The notes beneath the pieces were generated by a model, which was not told the DNA's origin, searched no databases, and saw only the letters and a list, made by a program, of their open reading frames with translations. From Escherichia coli (GTDB lineage Bacteria; Pseudomonadota; Gammaproteobacteria; Enterobacterales; Enterobacteriaceae): DNA of 64,000 nt. The stretch lies in assembly GCF_036503815.1 (NCBI RefSeq), contig NZ_AP027764.1:186001-250000 (forward strand). Direction: 5' to 3'. Each line of letters opens with the position of its first letter. Within the stretch, counting starts at the first letter, position 1. Shown one piece after another: positions 54,334 through 64,000 of this stretch. Made by a program: the position numbers and the translations under genes.

Positions 54334-55656
54334 TTACAACGATTGATGTCGCGTCTCATGGGTCAGCAGCAGGGCGATTAAGGTCAAGCCAGCCATCGCC
54401 GCCAGATATAACCCCACCGCACCTAACCCGTAGTTAGTCTGCAACCAGGCTGCGATATATGGTGCAACGGAAGCCCCGAGAATCGACGCTACGTTGTAAG
54501 AGAACGATGCTCCGGTGTAACGCACTTCTGTCGGGAACAGCTCTGGTAACAGCGCGCCCATCGGCCCGAAGGTCAGTCCCATCAGACTTAACCCCAGCAG
54601 CAGGAAGGCAAAAACCAGAATCGGGTTGCCAGAACCGAGCAGCGGGTTAAAGGCGAACAGCGCGAACAGGATGATCAGCGTGGTGATGATTACCATGCTT
54701 TTACGGCGACCAAAGGCATCAGCCAGTAATCCGGCGACTGGCACCATCACGCCAAAACCAATCACTGCCATCATCAGCATCCACAATACTTCGTTACGCG
54801 GCAGGCCAAGCCCAACTGGCGCGGCGGCGGTACTAAAGGTCATAGAGTAGACCGTCATGATGTAAAACAGCGTATAGGTTGCCAGCATAATGAACGTACC
54901 CAGTACGGTTACGCGAACATGTTTGGTCAGCAGCGTACCCAGCGGGATCTTCACCTGTTTTTTCGCTTTAGCGACTTTCTCAAACACCGGTGACTCATGC
55001 AGCGACACGCGAACATACAGGCCGATAATGACCAGCACCGCCGAGAAGATAAACGGCACGCGCCAGCCCCAGCTCATAAACTGCTCATCTGTCAGTAGCC
55101 AGGAAAGCAGCAGGAAAGTGCCGTTGGCAAAGAAGAAGCCGATCGGTGCGCCCAGTTGCGGGAAGGAGCCGTACAATGCACGTTTGCGCGGTGGTGCGTT
55201 CTCGGTTGCCAGCAGCGCCGCTCCGCCCCATTCGCCGCCTAAGCCCAGACCCTGACCAAATCGAGCCAGTGCCAGCAGCAGCGGGGCGAAAATACCAATC
55301 GTGGCGTAACCTGGCAGCAGACCAATCACCACGGTCGAAATCCCCATCGTTAGCAACGAGGCGACCAGCGTCGCTTTACGCCCAACGCGATCGCCAAAAT
55401 GACCAAAGACGGCAGAGCCAATAGGGCGCGCGACGAAGGCGATGGCGAAGGTGGCAAGCGACTGTAGCGTTGCTGCCGTGGGATCACCCTGTGGGAAGAA
55501 GATATGCGGGAACACAATAACGGCTGCCGTTGCGTAAATATAGAAGTCGAAGAACTCAATGGCTGTACCGATGAGTGAGGCAACCAGAACTTTATTACGT
55601 GAGTTTACCGGCGTAAATTCCTGGTTATTTTCGAGTGTTGTGGCTGTTGCTTGCAT
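54334..55656 (-). CDS. yhjE: YhjE MFS transporter (metabolite:proton symporter family)
   Basis: A 440-residue inner membrane protein with twelve predicted helices, of the metabolite:H+ symporter branch (ShiA/ProP/KgtP relatives). The loop motifs GHFGDRVGRKATL (about residues 84-96) and LADAFGRRKS are intact. The substrate is unknown. It is monocistronic and converges on yhjG. Confidence 0.94.
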   Translation of the reverse strand: MQATATTLENNQEFTPVNSRNKVLVASLIGTAIEFFDFYIYATAAVIVFPHIFFPQGDPTAATLQSLATFAIAFVARPIGSAVFGHFGDRVGRKATLVASLLTMGISTVVIGLLPGYATIGIFAPLLLALARFGQGLGLGGEWGGAALLATENAPPRKRALYGSFPQLGAPIGFFFANGTFLLLSWLLTDEQFMSWGWRVPFIFSAVLVIIGLYVRVSLHESPVFEKVAKAKKQVKIPLGTLLTKHVRVTVLGTFIMLATYTLFYIMTVYSMTFSTAAAPVGLGLPRNEVLWMLMMAVIGFGVMVPVAGLLADAFGRRKSMVIITTLIILFALFAFNPLLGSGNPILVFAFLLLGLSLMGLTFGPMGALLPELFPTEVRYTGASFSYNVASILGASVAPYIAAWLQTNYGLGAVGLYLAAMAGLTLIALLLTHETRHQSL

Positions 55657-55967
55657 AATCTTTTCTTATTCTTTGGCTAACGAATAGCCATATTACGCAC
55701 AGCAAAAGTGATATTTCAATGTGTAACAAATCGCGGAGTTGGTCGAAAATCAGCCAAAAAGGGAATAATGTTTAAGCTGGTGATTTTTCTTCTATGAAAT
55801 GCTTCACATAATTTCATAAATGGTGGATAAAACTGGTTTTAGGTTAAATAAAAGTTACCAACTGGATTTATATGCTGGAGTAATGAGTTGGAATGAAATT
55901 GTTTGCTCCTAAGAGATGACAGAAAAGGCTCTGGGGAAGAGTTTAAGTGGTTATGTGCGCATGATAG
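55657..55967. other. yhjE upstream region
   Basis: About 310 AT-rich bases upstream of yhjE (minus strand), which must contain its promoter. No gene or named operator was recognised. Confidence 0.5.
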
Positions 55968-56060
55968 CCGGATGCGATGCTGGCGCATTTTATCCGGCCT
56001 ACGGGGAGCCAGGCCGAATAAATTCGTAGGCCGGATAAGGCGTTACGCTGCATCCGGCAT
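55968..56060. repeat. REP/BIME element between yhjE promoter and yhjD
   Basis: Two facing REP units: GCCGGATGCGATGCTGGCGC then TTATCCGGCC, and GTAGGCCGGATAAGGCGTTA then GCATCCGGC. The element sits 3 bases after the yhjD stop, where it may stabilise the yhjD message. Confidence 0.92.
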
Positions 56061-56063
56061 ATT

Positions 56064-57077
56064 TTAAGACTGCGTTTTCCCCGGCATTCTCGGGTCGTCT
56101 TTGTATTCGGCGGTGGCAATCCACGCCGCGCAAAACAGCGTCAGACGAGCGAAGAAGTAGAAAAACGCCATCAGTCCCAGCACGGAACCAAATGCTGCGC
56201 CAGACGGAGATTTCATCAGCGATGGCAGTGTGTAGGTCATCACGATTTTAATCACTTCAAAACCTATAGCAGCAAGAAATGTTCCGCGAATTAGCGCTTT
56301 TTTGCGCGGACGGTGGCGCGGCAATCGCCAAAAGATCCAGAAGAAAAGCAGATAGTTGGCGAAGATGGAAATCGCAAGACCAATCAACCGCCACGTTGGT
56401 TTCAGCCACTCAATGCTGTTCAGGTGCAGGGCGCTAATAATCATTTGCTGCGCCGAACCGGCAACCGAGGTGATCGAAAGCGTCACAATGAGCGCAATCA
56501 ACAAACCAATCAGCGAAATAAAATCACGCAGATATTTAACCCAAAATTTTTCCTGATCCTGTGGCGAACGTTCCCAGACATCGCGCGATTGAGCGCGAAT
56601 CGCTTCACGCAGGTTACCCATCCAGTTGATGCCGGAATAAAGCGCCACCGCCAGGCCGACAAGCCCTACCGTCGTACGCTGTTGAACGGCGGTGTTGATG
56701 GTGTTTTTCAACGTGGCGGCTAGCGTCGGATCGCTGATGTTTTGCAGAATTTTGTCGAAGATATCCTGTAGCAACATCGGATGGGAGGCCAGCACAAAGC
56801 CCCCTGCGGCAAACGACACCATCAAAATCGGGATCATCGACAAAAATGAGAAATAGGTGATAGCCGCACCAAACTGATTCCCCAGCCGATCGTTAAAGCG
56901 TTCAGTCGCGCGAATCAGGTGCGCAATAATCGGTTGGCGTTGGACTTTTTCGGCAGTAGTGGTGACGGTTTCCAGCGCCTGGCTAACTTTGCCGCCTTTC
57001 TCGCTATTATCCAGCGGTTTAATCGGCTCGAGCTCCAGATCCTGGGTGGGACGTTTAATCTCGTTTTCCTGCGTCAT
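56064..57077 (-). CDS. yhjD: YhjD YihY/BrkB-family inner membrane protein
   Basis: A 337-residue inner membrane protein of the YihY (BrkB) family with about six helices. Altered YhjD suppresses the lethal loss of Kdo-lipid A synthesis (with msbA-like effects), so a lipid or LPS transport link is inferred. Motifs such as RLGNQFGAAITYFSFLSMIP (shown in part) are typical. The length equals the K-12 protein. yhjC ends 48 bases upstream on the same strand. Confidence 0.93.
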   Translation of the reverse strand: MTQENEIKRPTQDLELEPIKPLDNSEKGGKVSQALETVTTTAEKVQRQPIIAHLIRATERFNDRLGNQFGAAITYFSFLSMIPILMVSFAAGGFVLASHPMLLQDIFDKILQNISDPTLAATLKNTINTAVQQRTTVGLVGLAVALYSGINWMGNLREAIRAQSRDVWERSPQDQEKFWVKYLRDFISLIGLLIALIVTLSITSVAGSAQQMIISALHLNSIEWLKPTWRLIGLAISIFANYLLFFWIFWRLPRHRPRKKALIRGTFLAAIGFEVIKIVMTYTLPSLMKSPSGAAFGSVLGLMAFFYFFARLTLFCAAWIATAEYKDDPRMPGKTQS

Positions 57078-57125
57078 CCGCTCATTTATCCTTCTGTCTT
57101 TATCATTCTTAAAAAGTATAGTCTG

Positions 57126-58025
57126 TCAGTCCAGGTACTCTTTCATTACGCCAGCCAGCCACTGCATAAACAGGTTTACACGCCGGGAAAGCTCCCGACG
57201 CTGCGGATAAACCAGCGAAAGGGAGAGCGGCTCGGCACGGTAGCCAGGTAATACTTCAATAAGCCGCCCGGCACGCAGGGCTTCGCGCACGGCAATGCGC
57301 GGGATCTGAATAATCCCCAGACCGGCAAGACCGGCGGCGAGATAGTTTTCGCTACTGTTTACCGTCAACATGCCGCCAGACTTAAACCACTGGACACCAT
57401 TAACGCTGGCAACCTCAAAACCTAACGGATGTACACCCAGGTGTGGTGTGTAACGCACTATTGCGTGTGAAGTCAGATCATCGGGGCTTTGCGGATAACC
57501 AAAGCGCGTCAGATAGTGCGGACTGGCACAGTTGACCATGGTCAGTTTGCCGAGGGGACAGGCGATAACACCATCTTCCGATAACGCGCCAGTGCGTATC
57601 ATGCAATCAAAACCATCATGAAGAATATCTACCGGACGGTCATGGCTACTCAGTTCCAGCTCAATTCCCGGATGCTGATAGAGAAATTCCGACAGGCGCG
57701 GCAGTAACAGGCTTTTCGCGATTCCTGGTGGGATGTCGATGCGTAATTTACCGCTGATACTGGTGGCATCCTGTTGAAACAGACCGTCCAGTTCGTTGAG
57801 ATTACTCAACACATCTTTTGCCCGTTGATAATAGGTCATGCCTTCTGGCGTGAGTTTGACCCGTCGCGTGGTGCGCTGGAGAAGCTGGGTGCCAAGTTGA
57901 TGTTCCAGTGCCTGTATCTGGCGCGAAACACTTCCCTTTGGCAAAGCAAAGAAATCCGCTGCGCGGGAAAAACTTTCCAACTCCGCGACTTTGATGAACA
58001 ACTGCATTGCGTGAATTTTATCCAT
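57126..58025 (-). CDS. yhjC: YhjC LysR-type transcriptional regulator
   Basis: A 299-residue LysR-family regulator. The N-terminal winged HTH reads FSRAADFFALPKGSVSRQIQ (about residues 18-37), followed by the substrate-binding domain (GKLRIDIPPGIAKSLLLPRL). The frame extends 24 codons upstream (58097), but the ATG at 58025 gives the classical LysR start MDKIHAMQLFIKVAE. The target genes are poorly known. It may be co-transcribed with yhjD. Confidence 0.93.
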   Translation of the reverse strand: MDKIHAMQLFIKVAELESFSRAADFFALPKGSVSRQIQALEHQLGTQLLQRTTRRVKLTPEGMTYYQRAKDVLSNLNELDGLFQQDATSISGKLRIDIPPGIAKSLLLPRLSEFLYQHPGIELELSSHDRPVDILHDGFDCMIRTGALSEDGVIACPLGKLTMVNCASPHYLTRFGYPQSPDDLTSHAIVRYTPHLGVHPLGFEVASVNGVQWFKSGGMLTVNSSENYLAAGLAGLGIIQIPRIAVREALRAGRLIEVLPGYRAEPLSLSLVYPQRRELSRRVNLFMQWLAGVMKEYLD

Positions 58026-58544
58026 TTCTTTGACCGATTGTTGTTCACAGCGAAACAGTAACGCGCATATCGCATTGTTTATTGTTTTTTCTAACATCTA
58101 ATGCCGGGTTTCACAATGTTGTCATGACGAATGTGGCGATTTCTCAGCAGGAAAAGGGGAGAATAGCTTTATGAGAAAGGTGAATCCCCTTAAACAGAGT
58201 GTATTTTTCAGCGATTCCCTTTAAAGTGAACAGAGGACGTGTTGGCTATTTGTGCTTATTTTTGTCTCATTGCCGTTTGTTATTTTTGTTTGTAGTCGCG
58301 GAATTTCATTTTTAATTGCATGCGTACTAGCCATCAATATAAGGAAATCCTCAAAATTGTTTTAAATAATGCCCTCGACATGTAATTTCAGGCGTTTAGC
58401 TGTAACTATTTATATCGGTAACTATTTTCTACGCGTCATCTCTGTAGAATGGCCACCGCCAAATGGCGAATTCTTATTTTTTCTCGCGGGTAATACCCTT
58501 CCACTACTTAAGTCTTTTTAACGTATTCAGGTGGAGATTCAGTT
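58026..58544. other. yhjC-yhjB divergent intergenic region
   Basis: A 519-base AT-rich spacer between two regulator genes. It must contain both promoters. T-rich blocks around 58200-58320 are visible, but there is no gene and no operator I can name. Confidence 0.55.
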
Positions 58545-59147
58545 ATGCAAATAGTCATGTTTGACAGGCAGTCAATATTTATTCATGGAATGAAAATCAG
58601 TTTACAGCAACGTATTCCAGGAGTGAGTATTCAGGGGGCCAGTCAGGCAGACGAGTTATGGCAAAAGCTGGAAAGTTACCCTGAAGCCTTAGTGATGCTC
58701 GATGGCGATCAGGATGGTGAGTTTTGCTACTGGTTGCTGCAAAAAACCGTGGTGCAATTTCCTGAGGTTAAGGTGTTAATTACGGCGACGGATTGCAACA
58801 AACGGTGGTTACAGGAAGTTATTCATTTTAATGTGCTGGCCATTGTGCCTCGTGATTCAACCGTCGAGACATTTGCGTTGGCGGTCAATAGTGCGGCGAT
58901 GGGGATGATGTTTCTGCCGGGAGACTGGCGAACGACGCCGGAAAAGGACATTAAAGATCTCAAATCGTTAAGCGCCCGCCAGCGGGAGATTTTAACCATG
59001 TTAGCGGCGGGCGAATCAAATAAAGAGATCGGCAGGGCGCTGAATATCAGTACCGGAACGGTAAAAGCGCATCTGGAATCACTGTATCGCCGTCTGGAAG
59101 TGAAAAATCGCACCCAGGCGGCAATGATGTTAAATATCTCCTCCTGA
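58545..59147 (+). CDS. yhjB: YhjB LuxR-family response-regulator-like protein
   Basis: A 200-residue regulator with a degenerate receiver-like N-terminal domain and a C-terminal LuxR HTH (LSARQREILTMLAAGESNKE then IGRALNISTGTVKAHLESLY, about residues 141-180). The usual phosphoacceptor region reads VMLDGDQDGE, so phosphorylation is uncertain. No partner kinase gene adjoins it. A bidirectional terminator separates it from treF. Confidence 0.93.
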   Translation: MQIVMFDRQSIFIHGMKISLQQRIPGVSIQGASQADELWQKLESYPEALVMLDGDQDGEFCYWLLQKTVVQFPEVKVLITATDCNKRWLQEVIHFNVLAIVPRDSTVETFALAVNSAAMGMMFLPGDWRTTPEKDIKDLKSLSARQREILTMLAAGESNKEIGRALNISTGTVKAHLESLYRRLEVKNRTQAAMMLNISS

Positions 59148-59156
59148 AGAGGATAA

Positions 59157-59196
59157 TTTTACAGCCAGCAGGAAGTTAGCGGCTGGCTGTAAAAAT
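59157..59196. terminator. Bidirectional terminator between yhjB and treF
   Basis: The perfect 13-bp stem TTTTACAGCCAGC (59157-59169) / GCTGGCTGTAAAA (59182-59194) has T-rich flanks and serves two converging genes. Confidence 0.85.
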
Positions 59197-59197
59197 A

Positions 59198-60847
59198 TTA
59201 TGGTTCGCCGTACAAACCAATTAAACGGCGTACCACACCATTAGTCCAGCCAAACCCATCCTGCAACGGATACTCGCCACCGCCGCCTTCGCGGGGAACA
59301 CCATCGGCAATATGGTATTTCTCAATCAGTTTGTGCTGTTCCAGATAGAACTGATTCACCGTCTTCAGCCAGCTGCGCGCGATTTCATCACCCAGAAGGT
59401 CATCGCCGTACATTTTAAATCCCTGAATCGCCATCCATTGTAATGGTGCCCAGCCGTTAGGTTTATCCCACTGTTCACCGGTTTCGTACTCGCTTGCCAG
59501 AATCCCGCCAGGTGTCAGTAACCGACTGCGCACGGCGTTTGCCAGACGATCGGCCTGTTCATGGTTCGCCATACCGACATAGAGCGGCACAATGGCGGCA
59601 GCGGAAAAGAGCGCCAGTTGTTCGCGTCGCCAGTCGTAATCGCGGTAGATACCGTTTTCATCATCCCAGAGGTAACGGTTTACCGCATCGCGACGGGCAC
59701 TGGCCTTCTGGCGGAACAGTGCTTCTGTCTCTTTCTCGCCTTTCAGTGCCGAGATGTTGGCGATGGCGCTCTCCAGTTTAAACAGGAAGGCATTCAGATC
59801 GATGGGGATGAACTGGGTGGTACGAATGCTCGCCAGACGACCGGTATCACGCAGCCAACGGGAAGAGTAATCCCAACCGGAGGCCGCCCCCGCGCGTAAA
59901 TCGCGGTACACCTCGTTGGGCGGGCGACCAGAATGTTTCGCGGTTTCAACGTCCTCAAGCCAGGATTCGTCACGCGGTGTGTCGCGATCGTCCCAGTAAC
60001 GGTTGAGCAGCGATCCGTCCGGCATCCGCACAACATGGCGATAGGCCTGATTAGGGATCAACGATTCTGCACCGTCCATCCAGAAGGCATATTCCATTTT
60101 CAGGTGGTCGAGATAGCGGCGCGCACCGCGTACGCCATCTTCTTCAAACAACTCCACCATCAGCGCAAAAACCGGTGGTTGCGAGCGGCTTAAATAATAG
60201 GTGCGGTTGCCGTTGGGGATGTGACCATAGTTTTCGATCATCCAGGCGAAGTTATCGGCCATGCATTTCAGCAAATCTTCCCGACCACTTTCCGCCAGCC
60301 CCAGCATGGTGAAATAGGAATCCCAGTAGTAGGTTTCGCTAAAACGGCCCCCTGGAACAATGTAAGACTGTGGCAGCGCCAGCAGAGAAGACCACGGAAT
60401 GTGATCCTGCGGTTCGCGGGTTAGCACCGGCCACAGCTGGTCGATATGCTCTTTCAGGGAATTTTGCGGGTCCGATACATACTCGCTGGAGTAGACCTCC
60501 GGTAGCCAGAAGTGATTTTCAACAAACTTGCGCAAGTCAAAATCACGATGATGGCGCACTTTACGGTAGCGGATTAAGATATCCAGCGGGTCCATTTTGG
60601 GTGCGCAGTCGGGAAAGGTTTTACTGTCGGGGAAAATTTTCGCCGACTGAACATGCTCGAACAGTTCGAGATAGCGATCGGCAGGCGTCAGCGCATCAGA
60701 GGCGGGCAGCCCTTCAATCATCTCGGGTTCTGGTTCTGCCTCGATCATCTCATCCAGTTTTAATTCATACGGGTCCAGTTCATAGCAGAGATCGACCTCG
60801 ATCATCAGTTCGTCTGGATTAGAGTTTTGAATTTTCTGATTGAGCAT
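59198..60847 (-). CDS. treF: Cytoplasmic trehalase
   Basis: A 549-residue GH37 trehalase that splits trehalose into two glucoses in the cytoplasm. No signal peptide is present, unlike periplasmic TreA. Both trehalase signatures are intact: PGGRFSETYYWDSYF at residues 165-179 and QWDKPNGWAPLQ near 450. The N-terminal acidic extension (LDPYELKLDEMIEAEPEPEM) is typical of TreF. It is known as RpoS-dependent and mildly osmoinduced. Confidence 0.97.
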   Translation of the reverse strand: MLNQKIQNSNPDELMIEVDLCYELDPYELKLDEMIEAEPEPEMIEGLPASDALTPADRYLELFEHVQSAKIFPDSKTFPDCAPKMDPLDILIRYRKVRHHRDFDLRKFVENHFWLPEVYSSEYVSDPQNSLKEHIDQLWPVLTREPQDHIPWSSLLALPQSYIVPGGRFSETYYWDSYFTMLGLAESGREDLLKCMADNFAWMIENYGHIPNGNRTYYLSRSQPPVFALMVELFEEDGVRGARRYLDHLKMEYAFWMDGAESLIPNQAYRHVVRMPDGSLLNRYWDDRDTPRDESWLEDVETAKHSGRPPNEVYRDLRAGAASGWDYSSRWLRDTGRLASIRTTQFIPIDLNAFLFKLESAIANISALKGEKETEALFRQKASARRDAVNRYLWDDENGIYRDYDWRREQLALFSAAAIVPLYVGMANHEQADRLANAVRSRLLTPGGILASEYETGEQWDKPNGWAPLQWMAIQGFKMYGDDLLGDEIARSWLKTVNQFYLEQHKLIEKYHIADGVPREGGGGEYPLQDGFGWTNGVVRRLIGLYGEP

Positions 60848-61130
60848 AAGGATCCGACCTCCGAAATTCGTCGCTAATTATCGGGCTTTTCTTTAAGGGT
60901 AGTCATTCGCTCCGCCTGGTGGGCGACAAAGCGTGCGGTGGATCACGTTTATTAACTTGTCAAAAAATATAACGCACTAATATCAATAGAATTTATAAAA
61001 ATACGGATTCCGTGTTGTTTTTCATTTTCAGAACATTCAATCCTGCTCTCGCCGCAATCATGATATGCCATTCCTGCTCTGTATAATAGGCGCAGGCTAT
61101 TTTATTGATAGTTTATATTCATGTAATTGA
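60848..61130. other. treF upstream region
   Basis: About 280 bases between treF and the ccp promoter. It should hold the treF promoter (minus strand). Nothing else was recognised. Confidence 0.45.
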
Positions 61131-61171
61131 TTGATTCCTATCAAAAAGCGTATTTCCCTGTTTTTTATGAT
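61131..61171 (+). promoter_or_regulatory. FNR box and promoter of ccp
   Basis: TTGATTCCTATCAA at 61131-61144 is a near-perfect FNR site (TTGAT-N4-ATCAA). A -10 (TATGAT, 61166-61171) places it centred close to -41, the class II activation position. This agrees with known anaerobic induction of yhjA by FNR. Confidence 0.88.
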
Positions 61172-61251
61172 GGCTTTGTCTCGCAGAGACGTTTGCAGCA
61201 TTCTGGAAAATTTTCTGGGTCACAATAACTCACCACCGTGAGGGAAGAATA

Positions 61252-62649
61252 ATGAAAATGGTCTCACGTATTACCGCGATCGGCCTGGCTGGCGTCGCGA
61301 TTTGCTATTTAGGGTTATCTGGTTATGTGTGGTACCACGATAATAAACGCAGTAAACAGGCCGATGTTCAGGCATCTGCTGTCAGTGAAAATAATCAGGT
61401 TTTAGGTTTTCTTCGCGAAAAAGGATGCGACTATTGTCATACGCCTTCGGCAGAATTACCCGCCTATTATTATATTCCTGGCGCGAAACAGTTGATGGAT
61501 TACGACATTAAGCTTGGATATAAATCTTTTAACCTCGAGGCCGTGCGTGCGGCTCTGTTGGCAGATAAACCCGTTTCGCAAAGCGATCTGAATAAGATTG
61601 AATGGGTGATGCAGTATGAAACTATGCCGCCAACGCGTTACACCGCGCTACACTGGGCGGGTAAGGTGAGTGATGAAGAGCGGGCGGAAATACTTGCCTG
61701 GATTGCAAAACAGCGCGCGGAATATTACGCCAGTAATGATACTGCTCCGGAGCATCGCAATGAACCGGTGCAGCCTATTCCGCAAAAACTGCCTACCGAT
61801 GCGCAAAAAGTGGCGTTGGGTTTTACGCTGTATCATGATCCCCGTTTATCGGCTGATAGCACCATTTCATGTGCACATTGCCATGCGTTAAATGCGGGTG
61901 GCGTTGATGGCAGAAAAACGTCGATTGGTGTTGGTGGTGCCGTTGGACCGATTAACGCACCGACGGTATTTAACTCAGTATTTAACGTTGAGCAGTTCTG
62001 GGATGGTCGTGCGGCAACATTGCAGGATCAGGCGGGTGGACCGCCGTTGAACCCGATTGAAATGGCGTCGAAATCCTGGGACGAAATTATTGCTAAGCTG
62101 GAAAAAGATCCGCAGCTTAAAGCGCAGTTCCTCGAAGTCTATCCGCAAGGTTTCAGTGGCGAAAATATTACTGATGCTATTGCTGAATTTGAGAAAACAT
62201 TAATTACGCCGGATTCCCCATTTGATAAATGGTTGCGTGGAGATGAGAATGCGCTGACGGCGAAACAGAAAAAAGGCTATCAATTATTTAAAGATAATAA
62301 ATGTGCAACTTGTCATGGTGGTATTATTCTCGGCGGACGTTCTTTCGAGCCGTTGGGGCTGAAAAAAGACTTTAACTTTGGTGAAATTACGGCGGCGGAT
62401 ATTGGTCGTATGAATGTTACTAAAGAAGAGCGTGATAAATTGCGTCAGAAAGTACCCGGTTTACGTAACGTTGCTTTAACGGCACCGTACTTCCATCGCG
62501 GTGACGTGCCGACGCTGGACGGGGCGGTAAAACTGATGCTGCGCTATCAGGTAGGCAAAGAGCTGCCGCAGGAGGATGTGGATGATATCGTAGCTTTCCT
62601 GCACAGTCTGAACGGGGTATATACGCCGTATATGCAGGATAAACAATAA
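61252..62649 (+). CDS. ccp: Cytochrome c peroxidase (YhjA)
   Basis: A 465-residue periplasmic, membrane-anchored cytochrome c peroxidase that lets E. coli use hydrogen peroxide as an electron acceptor without oxygen. An N-terminal signal anchor (ITAIGLAGVAICYLGLSGYV) is followed by three c-type heme sites: CDYCH (about residues 60-64), CAHCH (about 207-211) and CATCH (about 351-355). The first belongs to the extra N-terminal domain typical of YhjA. RBS GAGGG precedes the start. Under FNR control. Confidence 0.96.
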   Translation: MKMVSRITAIGLAGVAICYLGLSGYVWYHDNKRSKQADVQASAVSENNQVLGFLREKGCDYCHTPSAELPAYYYIPGAKQLMDYDIKLGYKSFNLEAVRAALLADKPVSQSDLNKIEWVMQYETMPPTRYTALHWAGKVSDEERAEILAWIAKQRAEYYASNDTAPEHRNEPVQPIPQKLPTDAQKVALGFTLYHDPRLSADSTISCAHCHALNAGGVDGRKTSIGVGGAVGPINAPTVFNSVFNVEQFWDGRAATLQDQAGGPPLNPIEMASKSWDEIIAKLEKDPQLKAQFLEVYPQGFSGENITDAIAEFEKTLITPDSPFDKWLRGDENALTAKQKKGYQLFKDNKCATCHGGIILGGRSFEPLGLKKDFNFGEITAADIGRMNVTKEERDKLRQKVPGLRNVALTAPYFHRGDVPTLDGAVKLMLRYQVGKELPQEDVDDIVAFLHSLNGVYTPYMQDKQ

Positions 62650-62760
62650 TTAATTTGATCGCCCGAACAGGAATGTTTGGGCGATTTTTATTACGACAAT
62701 AAAGTCTGTTTTTAATATTATCATGTTAAATGTTTATATTATAAAAAGTCGTTTTTCTGC

Positions 62761-62780
62761 TTAGGATTTTGTTATTTAAA
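62761..62780 (+). promoter_or_regulatory. GAD box of gadA
   Basis: The sequence TTAGGATTTTGTTATTTAAA equals the GAD box consensus bound by GadE. It lies 80-99 bases before the gadA start, about 63 bases upstream of the known transcription start. It is required for acid and stationary-phase induction. Confidence 0.95.
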
Positions 62781-62859
62781 TTAAGCCTGTAATGCCTTGC
62801 TTCCATTGCGGATAAATCCTACTTTTTTATTGCCTTCAAATAAATTTAAGGAGTTCGAA

Positions 62860-64000
62860 ATGGACCAGAAGCTGTTAACGGATTTCCGCTCAGAACTACT
62901 CGATTCACGTTTTGGCGCAAAGGCCATTTCTACTATCGCGGAGTCAAAACGATTTCCGCTGCACGAAATGCGCGATGATGTCGCATTCCAGATTATCAAT
63001 GATGAATTATATCTTGATGGCAACGCTCGTCAGAACCTGGCCACTTTCTGCCAGACCTGGGACGACGAAAACGTCCATAAATTGATGGATTTGTCGATCA
63101 ACAAAAACTGGATCGACAAAGAAGAATATCCGCAATCTGCAGCTATCGACCTGCGTTGCGTAAACATGGTTGCTGACCTGTGGCATGCGCCTGCGCCAAA
63201 AAACGGTCAGGCCGTTGGCACCAACACCATTGGCTCTTCCGAGGCCTGTATGCTCGGCGGGATGGCGATGAAATGGCGTTGGCGCAAGCGTATGGAAGCC
63301 GCAGGCAAGCCAACGGATAAACCTAATCTGGTGTGCGGCCCGGTACAAATCTGCTGGCATAAATTCGCCCGTTACTGGGATGTGGAGCTGCGTGAAATCC
63401 CTATGCGCCCCGGTCAGTTGTTTATGGATCCGAAACGCATGATTGAAGCCTGCGACGAAAACACCATCGGCGTGGTGCCGACTTTCGGCGTGACCTACAC
63501 CGGTAACTATGAATTCCCGCAACCGCTGCACGATGCGCTGGATAAATTCCAGGCCGACACCGGTATCGACATCGACATGCACATCGACGCCGCCAGCGGT
63601 GGCTTCCTGGCACCGTTCGTCGCCCCGGATATCGTCTGGGACTTCCGCCTGCCTCGTGTGAAATCGATCAGTGCTTCAGGCCACAAATTCGGTCTGGCTC
63701 CGCTGGGCTGCGGCTGGGTTATCTGGCGTGACGAAGAAGCGCTGCCGCAGGAACTGGTATTCAACGTTGACTACCTCGGTGGTCAGATTGGCACTTTCGC
63801 CATCAACTTCTCCCGTCCGGCGGGTCAGGTGATTGCACAATACTATGAGTTTCTGCGCCTCGGTCGTGAAGGCTATACCAAAGTACAGAACGCCTCCTAC
63901 CAGGTCGCGGCCTATCTGGCAGATGAAATCGCCAAACTGGGGCCGTATGAGTTCATCTGTACCGGTCGCCCGGATGAAGGCATCCCGGCGGTTTGCTTCA
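62860..64000 (+). CDS. gadA: Glutamate decarboxylase alpha, 3' end cut by window
   Basis: The first 380 of about 466 residues of the PLP-dependent glutamate decarboxylase. It converts glutamate to GABA, consuming a proton in acid resistance. The N-terminus [14 protein letters not shown] identifies GadA rather than GadB (MDKKQVTDLRS). The PLP-binding Lys276 is in SGHKFG. The start has AAGGAG upstream. The gene continues past the window edge at 64000, so its C-terminal part, including the autoinhibitory tail, is not visible. Confidence 0.97.

Overview
The window is chromosomal DNA of Escherichia coli or a very close relative such as Shigella. Nearly every gene can be recognised by length, gene order and sequence as part of the stretch that runs from yiaB to gadA in E. 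coli K-12. It is written here in the opposite direction to the usual K-12 map. No phage, plasmid or insertion sequence is visible. K-12 comparisons in this annotation are from memory, not from an alignment.

Layout. 1-13 kb: end of yiaB, yiaA, wecH, ysaB, the glycyl-tRNA synthetase pair glyQS, a type I toxin locus (hokA with a probable antisense), cspA with its long cold-shock leader, yiaG, yiaF, ghrB, yiaD, bisC, yiaC and tag. 13-18.5 kb: yhjY, the pyruvate transporter gene yhjX with a YpdB-type operator, the LPS modifier eptB, and tRNA-Pro(CGG) followed by two degenerate repeats that each end in a copy of the tRNA 3' end. 18.5-25.7 kb: the dipeptide ABC transporter dppABCDF and the transporter yhjV. 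25.9-28.3 kb: a five-copy tandem array of the LDR type I toxin-antitoxin unit (ldr/rdl). 28.3-44.6 kb: both divergent cellulose operons (bcsEFG; bcsRQABZC) and pdeK. bcsQ is intact here, unlike in K-12 MG1655. 44.7-47.8 kb: dctA and yhjJ. 47.9-50.2 kb: an AT-rich islet of five small unfamiliar reading frames between yhjJ and kdgK, one of them with a single-base frameshift and one lacking a start codon. 50.2-64 kb: kdgK, the flagellar-class phosphodiesterase gene pdeH, yhjG, yhjE, yhjD, yhjC, yhjB, treF, ccp and the 5' part of gadA, which runs off the window.

How the genes work together. Much of the centre concerns cellulose and cyclic di-GMP. BcsA carries a PilZ domain, BcsE a c-di-GMP-binding RxGD motif, BcsG adds phosphoethanolamine to cellulose, and two EAL proteins (PdeK, PdeH) flank or lie near the cluster. 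Peripheral metabolism (dipeptides, C4-dicarboxylates, pyruvate, 2-keto-3-deoxygluconate, trehalose) and stress functions (cold shock, periplasmic peroxide, acid) fill most of the rest.

The least ordinary parts are the five-copy ldr/rdl array, whose copies differ mainly in one 13-nt loop at the antisense 5' end, the AT-rich islet at 47.9-50.2 kb, and the repeats behind proK.
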